A stretch of DNA of 64,000 nucleotides from Malonomonas rubra DSM 5091 (lineage in GTDB: Bacteria; Desulfobacterota; Desulfuromonadia; Desulfuromonadales; Geopsychrobacteraceae), in assembly GCF_900142125.1 (NCBI RefSeq), contig NZ_FQZT01000001.1:372001-436000 (forward strand), given 5' to 3'. This document shows, piece after piece, positions 18,105-25,818 of this stretch (positions are counted from its first letter, which is position 1; every line of letters begins with the position of its first letter). Both the position numbers and the translations under genes were made by a program. Under the pieces are notes generated by a model. That model was given only the letters and a program-made list of their open reading frames with translations, had not been told where the DNA came from and did no database searches.

Positions 18105-18688
18105 GTAATTCCCTTATTGAACCAATCTTCGATTATTTCCTGTGACATTTTTTCAGTTAAACCACTCAGGGTCGTTTCGACGCCAAAGTGCATCAGTTTA
18201 CGGAAATCATCCCCTTTGCGCTGATGAACTGTATTCAGCACCAGCGCTCCGGTATCAGCATCGTAAACATTGAACGCTAAAGACAAAAAGGGCACTTTTT
18301 CATCACCAGATCGCCGGACGGAACCTGCATCAACAACACGTCCCTGGATAACCACATCAACTTCAAGCTGACTGGCCATATCAGTCAGATGCCTTTTAAA
18401 CAGCGATGACCCGGGGCGAAGCCGCTGGCGTAAAAAAAACATGCCGACATCGCCAGCCTGAACAAGGTTGAACTCGCCCGTCTGCAGCAACTGTGAAGTA
18501 AACAGACGCTCAGTCAGCAAAGCCACCTCCTGCTTCCTCGTCCAGTTTTCAAAAGGCAACAGAACCACACTGCAAATATTGGTGTCAGCACCAGCCATTA
18601 TTCTGGTCTGCAGCCCATGGTGATTTGAACAGCCCAGTAATGTTAAGCAAAGGCCTAACAGCAAAAAATAGGTTATCTTCTTTTGCAT
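18095..18688 (-). CDS. Small lipoprotein with LpoB/CsgG-like N-terminal fold (copy 3)
   Basis: A 197-residue lipoprotein (lipobox LLGC, Cys20). After a short spacer it has the pattern VVLLPFENWT-x-RLFTSQLLQTGEFNLV-DVGMFFLRQRLR and later a DVVIQGRVVDAGSV strand, as in LpoB/CsgG/TolB-N-like domains. Its start ATG overlaps the stop of the upstream gene by one base (TGATG), a sign of coupling. It is one of three consecutive genes with this motif pattern. The role is unknown; the fold family includes secretion-channel and activator lipoproteins at the outer membrane. Confidence 0.7.
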   Translation of the reverse strand: MQKKITYFLLLGLCLTLLGCSNHHGLQTRIMAGADTNICSVVLLPFENWTRKQEVALLTERLFTSQLLQTGEFNLVQAGDVGMFFLRQRLRPGSSLFKRHLTDMASQLEVDVVIQGRVVDAGSVRRSGDEKVPFLSLAFNVYDADTGALVLNTVHQRKGDDFRKLMHFGVETTLSGLTEKMSQEIIEDWFNKGITCR

Positions 18689-20184
18689 CAGAAATCCGGC
18701 ACCCAGGATTCAGCTTCCTGCTTCTCGATTTTCTTCTCTCCCGCAACAACCTGCAGCTTTACTTTTTTCCCGCGCAAACGATTGCCGAGAGGATCGACAC
18801 CATCAACTGTCAAATAAGCCCATTTTTCACCTTCAACCGGTAAAAAATCAAAGGTTGCCGGCAATTCTCGGCCCTTCCCTTTTACCAGCAAAGCCCCGGT
18901 CATTGAGCGCAATTCAACTCGCCAGTTACTCAGCGGAAATTCGTAAAAGCCTGCCGCATGCAGCGTTAGACTTGCTTCTCCCTCAATGTTTTTGATTTTC
19001 CCCTCAACTTTCGGAGGATAGGCCTGTAGAACAATTCTCTGCTCTGCCGCGGATCTGTTGCCGGCCAAATCCCAAACTTCAAGACCAACGGTGTATACTC
19101 CGTTATCTAAACGGAAACCGTCGCCGCCGCGCCCCTCCCAGATCATCCGTTCCGGCAGATCAGTATCGTATTCTTCATACGCAACAACCTGCCCTCTTTC
19201 GTCTTTAATGGACAAAGCCCAGCCGGCCATTGGGCGCAGATTGTCAACCCGCGGCAAAATCAGGACATGGTTACGAAAGGCCAACCGCTGTCCAATTTTG
19301 ATTGTTTTCTTGATCTCCATCTCCAGGCCGGGAGCGTCGTTGATGACTTCGTAGCTGGCAACCGATTCCAATCGCTCGACTGTTCTCTCACGCCCCCACT
19401 CGAAACGCAAATCAACGTCATAACGGCCATCTTCTCGCGGAGCAAACCATTCCCCTTGGTAGCTGTCAGTGCGGCGGTCATATTGCAGATAACTTTTCCC
19501 GATTTCGCTCTCGGCGGCAATAAAAGTTGGCCGTTTGCCCAAAAAAAGGATTTTTAAATCTGCTTTTACCAGCTGACTTCCTCGAACATAGCCAGGGTAG
19601 AGAGAGAGGCCAACCAACTGGTAATCCCGGCTTTCCAGTGATGATGCATTATGGGCAATGTCTGCCAGCGGAGACAAAATATCCTTCAGTACTGGGCGAG
19701 CCAGATCAACAACCGACTTCGCTTCCCCAACCCCCAGTATCGGTGCCTGTTCTTTGACGCTGGTCGCTTCAGATGCCGACCAGACAGGAGCACCATCGAC
19801 AGTATCAAGCGCAGTAAAGGTCAAACCGATACTTGGCGTTTTTTCATCCATTTCGGTCACGGTACCGAGCAGGACCAAAGAGGAATCGAACTCAGCACCG
19901 ATTTTTTTCACCAGATAACTATCGAGGAAACGAAAACTCCGCACCTTGTTACGTGCCATAAACAGCATCAGATCATTACGGGAAACCATCTCGACACCTA
20001 GCTGCTTCAAACTGGTTTCTACCGCCTTGGTCAGTTGCAGGTTTACGCCGTTTTCCCCTTTGCTGAAATCAGACATTGGCAGTAACGCGACTTTCTGCGC
20101 ACTGACAAAATCAGCATGCAGAAGCAGGCAAAAAGCCAGAGCTAATATCAGGGAAAATCGGTATAAGGTTCGGATACAGCTCAA
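18688..20184 (-). CDS. Exported protein: LpoB/CsgG-like domain plus FlgD-type Ig-like domain (copy 2)
   Basis: A 498-residue exported protein. The N-terminal part (residues ~30-150) repeats the KVALLPMSDF / AVETSLKQLGVEMVSRNDL / DSSLVLLGTV pattern of its two neighbours. A central beta-rich region follows, and then an Ig-like domain with NGVYTVGLEVWDLAGNRS, typical of FlgD-type Ig domains (about 350-395). The start is TTG at 20184, four bases after the upstream stop, with GGGGGA eight bases before; an in-frame TGA at 20200-20202 prevents any longer start. It follows closely the lipoprotein at 20189 and is coupled with that at 18095. Confidence 0.75.
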   Translation of the reverse strand: MSCIRTLYRFSLILALAFCLLLHADFVSAQKVALLPMSDFSKGENGVNLQLTKAVETSLKQLGVEMVSRNDLMLFMARNKVRSFRFLDSYLVKKIGAEFDSSLVLLGTVTEMDEKTPSIGLTFTALDTVDGAPVWSASEATSVKEQAPILGVGEAKSVVDLARPVLKDILSPLADIAHNASSLESRDYQLVGLSLYPGYVRGSQLVKADLKILFLGKRPTFIAAESEIGKSYLQYDRRTDSYQGEWFAPREDGRYDVDLRFEWGRERTVERLESVASYEVINDAPGLEMEIKKTIKIGQRLAFRNHVLILPRVDNLRPMAGWALSIKDERGQVVAYEEYDTDLPERMIWEGRGGDGFRLDNGVYTVGLEVWDLAGNRSAAEQRIVLQAYPPKVEGKIKNIEGEASLTLHAAGFYEFPLSNWRVELRSMTGALLVKGKGRELPATFDFLPVEGEKWAYLTVDGVDPLGNRLRGKKVKLQVVAGEKKIEKQEAESWVPDF

Positions 20185-20188
20185 GAGG

Positions 20189-20785
20189 TCAATCCCCCGT
20201 CATCGTTGCCAATAAGCGTTTTGCCAGGCGGAAACCAACCTGGTTGACATCTTCCCCGGCAAAACCGAACAAACGATCAAATGTACGATAGCCCGTTTCG
20301 CTGCCGCTCGCCTGCCAGATAATCTGTCCGCTGTTGACATCAACCAGGCGCAGGGTTGCAGCAATGACCGGGTATGAGTAACTGCCGTTTTGTTCTTCTC
20401 GAAAATCCTCAACGGCCCCGGAGAGGTAAGCCTGAACATTCAGCTCCTGCCCCAGTCGCATTGCCGTCGCCATATCGAGAGAGCCCTGATCTTTCTGGAT
20501 CAACTCCTCCTGCAGGAAACGTTGTGATTCCCCCTTTTCAACAACCTCAAACAATCCGCGACTGAGGATTTCTGTCACTACAACATCAGAAAATCTCAAC
20601 TCAGCAAATTTGAAATCGGTATGATTTTCAAACGGAAGCACAGCAACCCGGGTTACATAGCCCAGCCCTAAACTCTCTGCAGCATAATGCCGTGGTGCAC
20701 TGGAGCAGCCACAGAGCAGCCCGATACTGAAAAGTAGAATTATTATCCGGTATCTAAGCACGATAGCACCTTTCTCTTTTCGCAT
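20189..20785 (-). CDS. Lipoprotein with LpoB/CsgG-like domain (copy 1)
   Basis: A 198-residue lipoprotein with lipobox LCGC. Visible motifs are RVAVLPFENHTDFKF, VVTEILSRGLFEVVEKGE, LNVQAYLSGAVEDF and ATLRLVDVNSGQIIWQASGS. These match LpoB/CsgG/GNA1162-like outer-membrane lipoproteins, which assist peptidoglycan enzymes or form export channels (CsgG for curli). The ATG at 20785 has AGG six bases upstream. It follows the barrel gene with a 30-nt gap and is followed by TTG-start copy 2 after four bases. Confidence 0.75.
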   Translation of the reverse strand: MRKEKGAIVLRYRIIILLFSIGLLCGCSSAPRHYAAESLGLGYVTRVAVLPFENHTDFKFAELRFSDVVVTEILSRGLFEVVEKGESQRFLQEELIQKDQGSLDMATAMRLGQELNVQAYLSGAVEDFREEQNGSYSYPVIAATLRLVDVNSGQIIWQASGSETGYRTFDRLFGFAGEDVNQVGFRLAKRLLATMTGD

Positions 20786-20815
20786 TTCTACCTACCGACA
20801 ATTGACGTCTAAAAG

Positions 20816-22912
20816 CTAAAAAACCATATTCAACGAGCCGTTAAAGTTCCAACTCGAGGCATCATCTGTAATCGTATAATTACCATTCGACTGCAGGGAC
20901 AGGTAGCGACTGATCATCCAGCTTAGCTGAGCATTGTAAGTCTGCTCGATTTCATCTGCAAACTCATAGGTAAAACCAAATCGTGATTGCAGTTTACGGC
21001 TCCAGAGCCAGCTCGTATAACCGGTCAGTGTTGATGTATTATCTTCGATTTCACCGTCATAGCTAACATCGATCAACAACATATCGGAAGGGCGATAACC
21101 CAAATCTATTCCGTAAGTTGTCGCGGTTGTCGTATCTCCGCCAGTCGATTCTGACTCTGAGTAACCAAGATCGAAATCGAGATCAGCTTTAGGCGACAGC
21201 CGCGCGGTCATCCGCACAGTTGTTCCGTAACTGCTACTTTTGGTCTCTTCATAGGAGTTTTTGTTTTGCGACCAGTGGACACTCCAGGACGCTGTCAGGT
21301 CCGGATAAATTGCCGCTGTCAATGTTGAGCTGACCGAATCGCTGGTCGTATCCCGACCATCATCTGAACTGTTGTCAGTATGCGTGTAAGCAAGGGAGTA
21401 GTTCAGTGTCGACAGAGGCAGAGCATTCATCGAGAGAGAATATGAGCGGCTTTTCCTGTCCGCTGAATTGTCTGCTTCATCAATGTTATCTGTGACCGCC
21501 AGGCTGAAACCGACCGTGCCGTTCAATCGATATGAACTGGTCAGCGACTGATTCAGCTGCAGGGTATCACCGGTATCATACTGATTCTCCACCCTTCTCA
21601 GGCTATAAGAAACCGTCCAGCGATCGGTCAGGTTGACTGTTGTACTAAACTGGCTTTGGATAGATGTCGTATCTCGCGTGAGCTCAACGTTATCCAACAA
21701 AGACACGGTAGAATTGTAGGCAACAATATCGTCTACGTAGGCGTGATAGGTTGCATTTTGTGACAGCGACACCACCTTGACATAATCAGCAGAGTAGCTG
21801 CTAGACAAGGACAACGTGACAACAGTACGGAAATTACCGTTGAAATAATCCCCACCGACAGTCACGTTAAAGTTGCTGGCAGGAATTTCAGTCCACGAGC
21901 TGTCACCCACATTGAAATAATAAATTTCCCACTCGGCATCAGAATCCAGCAGGTCGGCGACAGAATCCTGCAACGTTGTCCGCTCCGAACCAATCAATCG
22001 GTACAAGCCAACTTTCAACACATCGAATTCACCATTGATCGGCGCAGCGTCGTTCAGCGGGCTGTCAATCTGGATCGTCATATTCTGATCGGTTTGTTGA
22101 AAAACATCTTCCCCGACAAAAGACCCTGTCCCTAATGAAGCGGCCGCATCATCTGGATCTGCGTCGATCTTGTAGTAACGTCCACTGGTCACAAGTGCGC
22201 CATCAGGATTTTTTGTCGTGCTTTCAGCAACTTTATACTGCTGCGAAGCTGAAACTGCGACCCGGCCGTTCCAAAAAGTGTCGGCATAGCTGACCTGACC
22301 TGTCTGGTCCAGTGTCTCACTCTCAGTCAGCTCGATATTATTGGTCGACTGTGAATAATTGGCATCGTAAAGCATTTCAAAAGGGCCGTAGTTGTAATCG
22401 ACACTCACCCCGGCAGAATCGGATTGCGTATCAGTCAAGTCCTCGTCATCGGTTGCAGTACTCTGGCTGATATACAACCTGACACCGGGCCAGCCCTCTG
22501 CCAGATTGCTTGACAGGTTCGCCCCCCAAGCGTCGTTTGTCCGGGTTGCCGAACCTTCGCTCTCCGATTTGGTTTCAGAGGCATTAAGGTTCAGATTAAA
22601 TAGATCGTTACGCAAATCAAAAGATAGCCTGGGGCTGAGAGTACTGCTGTCACGTCCTTCAGAAGGGCTGCTCTCGCTGTAGCGCACCGAACCGGAAAAC
22701 GACATGGCAGCGCTCAGATCCTTGCTATAAGTCAGATTGTAGTTCTGACTGACTGTTGAGCTATCCTGATTATCCCCGCCAGCTTCCTGATAATTCCAGC
22801 TGCTATTAAAACCGAAAGGGTCGCCTGCATGTACTGGTGCAACAACCAATAACGGCAAAAATGCCAGGCCGATTAGCAGCCAGAAAAATTTATGTCGTCC
22901 CGTCAGCAGCAT
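20816..22912 (-). CDS. Outer-membrane beta-barrel protein (putative porin of a porin-cytochrome conduit)
   Basis: This 698-residue exported protein has a signal peptide (ending PVHAG) and a long run of alternating amphipathic strands with many Ser/Thr/Tyr residues (SFSGSVRYSES, YGIDLGYRPSD, LSWMISRYLSLQSNGNY), ending in a C-terminal Phe, the BamA recognition signature. Residues ~250-400 (DDAAASLGTGSFVGED to VDDIVAYNS) look like a non-barrel insert, perhaps a surface or plug domain. In Geobacter, porin-cytochrome (Pcc) and ext conduits pair such a barrel with a multiheme cytochrome inside it; 12-, 16- and 26-heme candidates flank this gene. No good ribosome site is seen before ATG 22912, but an in-frame stop upstream and the signal peptide fix the start. 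Confidence 0.82.
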   Translation of the reverse strand: MLLTGRHKFFWLLIGLAFLPLLVVAPVHAGDPFGFNSSWNYQEAGGDNQDSSTVSQNYNLTYSKDLSAAMSFSGSVRYSESSPSEGRDSSTLSPRLSFDLRNDLFNLNLNASETKSESEGSATRTNDAWGANLSSNLAEGWPGVRLYISQSTATDDEDLTDTQSDSAGVSVDYNYGPFEMLYDANYSQSTNNIELTESETLDQTGQVSYADTFWNGRVAVSASQQYKVAESTTKNPDGALVTSGRYYKIDADPDDAAASLGTGSFVGEDVFQQTDQNMTIQIDSPLNDAAPINGEFDVLKVGLYRLIGSERTTLQDSVADLLDSDAEWEIYYFNVGDSSWTEIPASNFNVTVGGDYFNGNFRTVVTLSLSSSYSADYVKVVSLSQNATYHAYVDDIVAYNSTVSLLDNVELTRDTTSIQSQFSTTVNLTDRWTVSYSLRRVENQYDTGDTLQLNQSLTSSYRLNGTVGFSLAVTDNIDEADNSADRKSRSYSLSMNALPLSTLNYSLAYTHTDNSSDDGRDTTSDSVSSTLTAAIYPDLTASWSVHWSQNKNSYEETKSSSYGTTVRMTARLSPKADLDFDLGYSESESTGGDTTTATTYGIDLGYRPSDMLLIDVSYDGEIEDNTSTLTGYTSWLWSRKLQSRFGFTYEFADEIEQTYNAQLSWMISRYLSLQSNGNYTITDDASSWNFNGSLNMVF

Positions 22913-22932
22913 ACAATCAGATTCGTCTCAAA

Positions 22933-23709
22933 TCAGTTGATCAAGAGGTGCGGACCACCGTGGCAATCGACGCACTTCGGAAATTGTTCATGCATACCAG
23001 CATCATGCGGTTTGAAATGACAAGTTTCACAAGTCGGAATCCTTTTGTGCTGACTCTTATGGCAATAAACACAAAGGAGCAAACCATGCTTGGTCACAGT
23101 TTGCTGTAAACGTTTACCTGGACCAGGATGACATGCCTCGCAATGGCGCGAATCAAGAGTATTCAGGTAGACGACCTTAAGTGGCGAATGGGGCTGATGA
23201 CACAAGCGACAGTCGGCATAACTCTGACCATTCAAATGGGGCTCGTGACATTCCAGGCAATCGAGGTACTGACCATGCTCAAGGTGGCAGTCTTTACAAT
23301 CGAGAATACTGTGGTTGCTTGGATAATCGAACAGCTCACCCCCCTGCGCCGGGTGGCAACTACTACAGGCTTCATTGGTACGTGATGCCCGCCGAAAATC
23401 GATCTGCGTAGGGCTGTGGGGTTTATGGCAGCCAAGGCAATTGCTCACCTGGTAGTGGTCTTTGTCCTGCGGTTCATGACACAGGGAACAGGCCGGTATC
23501 GCGTTGGTTCCCCGAGGCGGATGTTCCTGATGACATTCGATACAGGTCACCGCATCACGGTGTTTGCCACCGAATTCGGCAACTGTCGCGAGTATATCTG
23601 TATGACACATTTGGCAGTCATCAGCCTGCAGCGGAGGGGCCTCAACAGCAAAAGCATTCAGACAATGGAGCATAAAAACCAAGAAGCAGAGAAACGCAAG
23701 CGGGCGCAT
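22933..23709 (-). CDS. 12-heme periplasmic c-type cytochrome
   Basis: A 258-residue cytochrome with a signal peptide (ending AFAVEA) and 12 CXXCH motifs, most as CHxPH or CHxEH pairs: one heme per ~20 residues. There is no lipobox. Size and heme density match the periplasmic cytochrome of Pcc-type conduits (for instance 8-heme OmaB is about 230 residues). It begins in a TGATG overlap with the NHL-SPOR gene; GGAGGTGA lies nine bases upstream, and a GTG at 23712 is equally spaced. The neighbouring gene downstream is the barrel. Confidence 0.9.
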   Translation of the reverse strand: MRPLAFLCFLVFMLHCLNAFAVEAPPLQADDCQMCHTDILATVAEFGGKHRDAVTCIECHQEHPPRGTNAIPACSLCHEPQDKDHYQVSNCLGCHKPHSPTQIDFRRASRTNEACSSCHPAQGGELFDYPSNHSILDCKDCHLEHGQYLDCLECHEPHLNGQSYADCRLCHQPHSPLKVVYLNTLDSRHCEACHPGPGKRLQQTVTKHGLLLCVYCHKSQHKRIPTCETCHFKPHDAGMHEQFPKCVDCHGGPHLLIN

Positions 23710-25103
23710 CACCCTTCACCTCCTTCGTCCACATTCGGGAGCTCCAGCTCAAAAGCTTCGCCGCGGGTGCGCATTATTGCTGGCACACGCTCTTCCTTGC
23801 GCAGTTGCTCACTGACATGGTACCCCTCTAAAGGATCAAGGTAAGGTCCGACAAGTACTTGAAACCAGATGCCGCTTCTGCTTCGCTGAAGCTCCCGCAG
23901 AATCACCGGGTATCCTTTTCTTGCCAGATCAAGCTTGATCATCTCAGCATCAGCTTGATTCTTGGTGATAACAGCAACCACAAGAAAATCACCTTCGCTC
24001 TCGAGTTGCAGTTCATCTTTGAGCCGACGAATATAGGTAAACTCTTTCGGTTGCTGTGTTTCCTCTTGAACCGCCTCTTCAACAAATTCATCCTGAGCCA
24101 GCAGATAGGGCTGTTCAGGCTGTTCCTGTTGGCCGAAGCCCTTGCCACTGATGAATTCAAAAACCTGCACACGATGATTAAAGGTGTCCGCTACGATCAC
24201 CCGTCCACGGCCGTCAACAACAACATCACTCGGGTAATAGAACCATCCCCGCCCGGCACCCAGACCACCAACTTCAAACAGAAACTCACCGGTTTTCGCA
24301 AAAACAGTCATGGTGTGGCGCTGATAATCGACCAGGTAAACCTGACGTCGCACATCATCGACAGCAATACCGCGCGGACGTGAAAGTTTACCGACCTCAC
24401 CGCCCTTTTCTCCGAATTGATACAGCAGTCGCTCATTCCGGTCATAGACAAACACCCGCCCCATCGACTCACTCAGCATATAGAGTCTGCCATCCAGGCC
24501 GATTTCAATCGCCAGAATCGGAGCCCTTTCGGAAACTCCGAGAACCTGACCTTTCGGTCTGATCCAGCGAAGAAAGTTCCCCTCATTATCAAGAACCATG
24601 ACGCCAGTGCCGTTCATGCCAACGACATAAATTTTACCGTCATCGGAAACAACCAGATCCAGTGGCGAAAAATGTTCAAAGTCGGGGAAAAAAATATTCC
24701 GTACCGGCATAAAAGCCATATCGTAGACAGCGATATGCGGGCGCAGTTCTTTATCACTTGCGCCTACGCAAACGTACAGATAGCCATTACGGATATAGGT
24801 TTTGCTGATACTATGCAGTCCGCGGCCCGAACCGATCGACAAGTAGGGAAAGTAATCAGGAGTCAGAACAACCAGCTTGTTGGTCTGAGGGCTGGTCACA
24901 TAGATTTCATCACCATCACGGTCGTAGCTGACACCGGATGGAAAACGCAGATCTGTGCCACTCTCGTCGACCTGTAAGGCTTCGACTGAACGCATAACCT
25001 GAACATGCGGCATCTGCGCTTGAGTTAGCTGAGGCAACAACTGCACAGCCAGAACAAACAGCACCAGATAAATTATTCGTGCAAAGCTAACCGCAGCAGA
25101 CAA
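23709..25103 (-). CDS. NHL-repeat protein fused to a C-terminal SPOR domain
   Basis: This ~464-residue exported protein has a signal peptide (QLTQAQ), NHL/beta-propeller repeats (residues ~40-320: EIYVTSPQTNKLVV, GRLYMLSESMGRVFVYD, QVYLVDYQRHTMTVF, GRVIVADTFNHRVQVF), an acidic Gln-rich linker and a SPOR domain (~385-455, FLVVAVITKNQADAEMIKL to FQVLVGPYLDP). SPOR domains bind denuded glycan strands of peptidoglycan, often at division sites. It may anchor the electron conduit to the cell wall. The start is uncertain: no ATG; TTG at 25103 has GAGG nine bases upstream and gives a good signal peptide; TTG at 25127 is the longest. First gene of the long operon. Confidence 0.8.
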   Translation of the reverse strand: MSAAVSFARIIYLVLFVLAVQLLPQLTQAQMPHVQVMRSVEALQVDESGTDLRFPSGVSYDRDGDEIYVTSPQTNKLVVLTPDYFPYLSIGSGRGLHSISKTYIRNGYLYVCVGASDKELRPHIAVYDMAFMPVRNIFFPDFEHFSPLDLVVSDDGKIYVVGMNGTGVMVLDNEGNFLRWIRPKGQVLGVSERAPILAIEIGLDGRLYMLSESMGRVFVYDRNERLLYQFGEKGGEVGKLSRPRGIAVDDVRRQVYLVDYQRHTMTVFAKTGEFLFEVGGLGAGRGWFYYPSDVVVDGRGRVIVADTFNHRVQVFEFISGKGFGQQEQPEQPYLLAQDEFVEEAVQEETQQPKEFTYIRRLKDELQLESEGDFLVVAVITKNQADAEMIKLDLARKGYPVILRELQRSRSGIWFQVLVGPYLDPLEGYHVSEQLRKEERVPAIMRTRGEAFELELPNVDEGGEG

Positions 25104-25302
25104 CAAACATTCCCTCAAATATTGCAATAATTGAATATATTCGACAAGTTAGATGACAAAGAATAACGCTGTGACAAATAAAACACAAGATTTCAAGTTA
25201 ATCACACAAGAAAAAATGATGAATCTAATGAAAAAAGAAGTGTTTCTTCACAATGCAGAAGACAATAAACGAATTATTGTCAAAGGGCAGGACATCAAGA
25301 AA

Positions 25303-25330
25303 AACTATTTATTTTGAAATAGTTAGGAAG
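25303..25330 (-). terminator. Probable AT-rich rho-independent terminator after the acetyltransferase gene
   Basis: 8-bp inverted repeat AACTATTT / AAATAGTT (25303-25324). On the minus strand it is followed by TTTCTTG, giving a T-run of five. It lies 31 nt after the stop at 25355. A weak stem, but well placed. Confidence 0.5.
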
Positions 25331-25354
25331 AAAAACCGGTTACTGAAGAAGCAA

Positions 25355-25810
25355 TCAATCAGTCAGATCGATCGCCAATGCCAGCTCATCGCAATCGGGA
25401 AATTTAACGCAGTTCAAGCATGCTCCCCAAATTTTTTGTGGTAATTCCGATTTTTCGATCTCAGAAAAACCAAGCTTCTGAAAAAACTCCGGCTGGTAAG
25501 TCAGGGCAAAGACCCGTTTTATCCCCAACTGGCGCGCCTCATTCAAACAACTCTCAACGATCAGTCGACCAATTCCTTTACCAGCCTGCCCCTTGGCAAC
25601 GGCCAGTGAGCGTACTTCCGCCAGATTTTCCCAGCTGATCGCCAAAGCACCGGTTCCGAGCACAACGCCATCTTCTTCAAAAACATAAAAATCGCGAATA
25701 TTCTCGTAAATATCAGCTAGAGAGCGCCCTAGCAGCTGGCCTTCATTCGCATATTCAAGAAGCAGTTGATGTATCGCACGGGCGTCCGGAATGCGAGCAT
25801 GTCGAATCAT
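25355..25810 (-). CDS. GNAT N-acetyltransferase, probable N-acetylglutamate synthase (short type)
   Basis: 151-residue GNAT-fold protein with motif A (SLAVAKGQAGKGIGRLIVE, acetyl-CoA pyrophosphate loop) and a C-terminal segment LPQKIWGACLNCVKFPDCDE that I recognise from the short, kinase-lacking ArgA-type synthases. This would catalyse the first step of arginine biosynthesis (acetyl-CoA plus glutamate). The family also includes proteins annotated only as N-acetyltransferase, so substrate is inferred. It begins eight bases after the recN stop, probably in the same transcript as recN and nadK. Confidence 0.78.
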   Translation of the reverse strand: MIRHARIPDARAIHQLLLEYANEGQLLGRSLADIYENIRDFYVFEEDGVVLGTGALAISWENLAEVRSLAVAKGQAGKGIGRLIVESCLNEARQLGIKRVFALTYQPEFFQKLGFSEIEKSELPQKIWGACLNCVKFPDCDELALAIDLTD

Positions 25811-25818
25811 ATTTATCC

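Noticed and set aside
25104-25354. Sigma70/sigma54 promoter for the 12-gene operon
   Set aside because: TTGACA is present near 25280 on the minus strand, but no -10 sits at 16-18 bp, and no GG-N10-GC element was found; I give no promoter.
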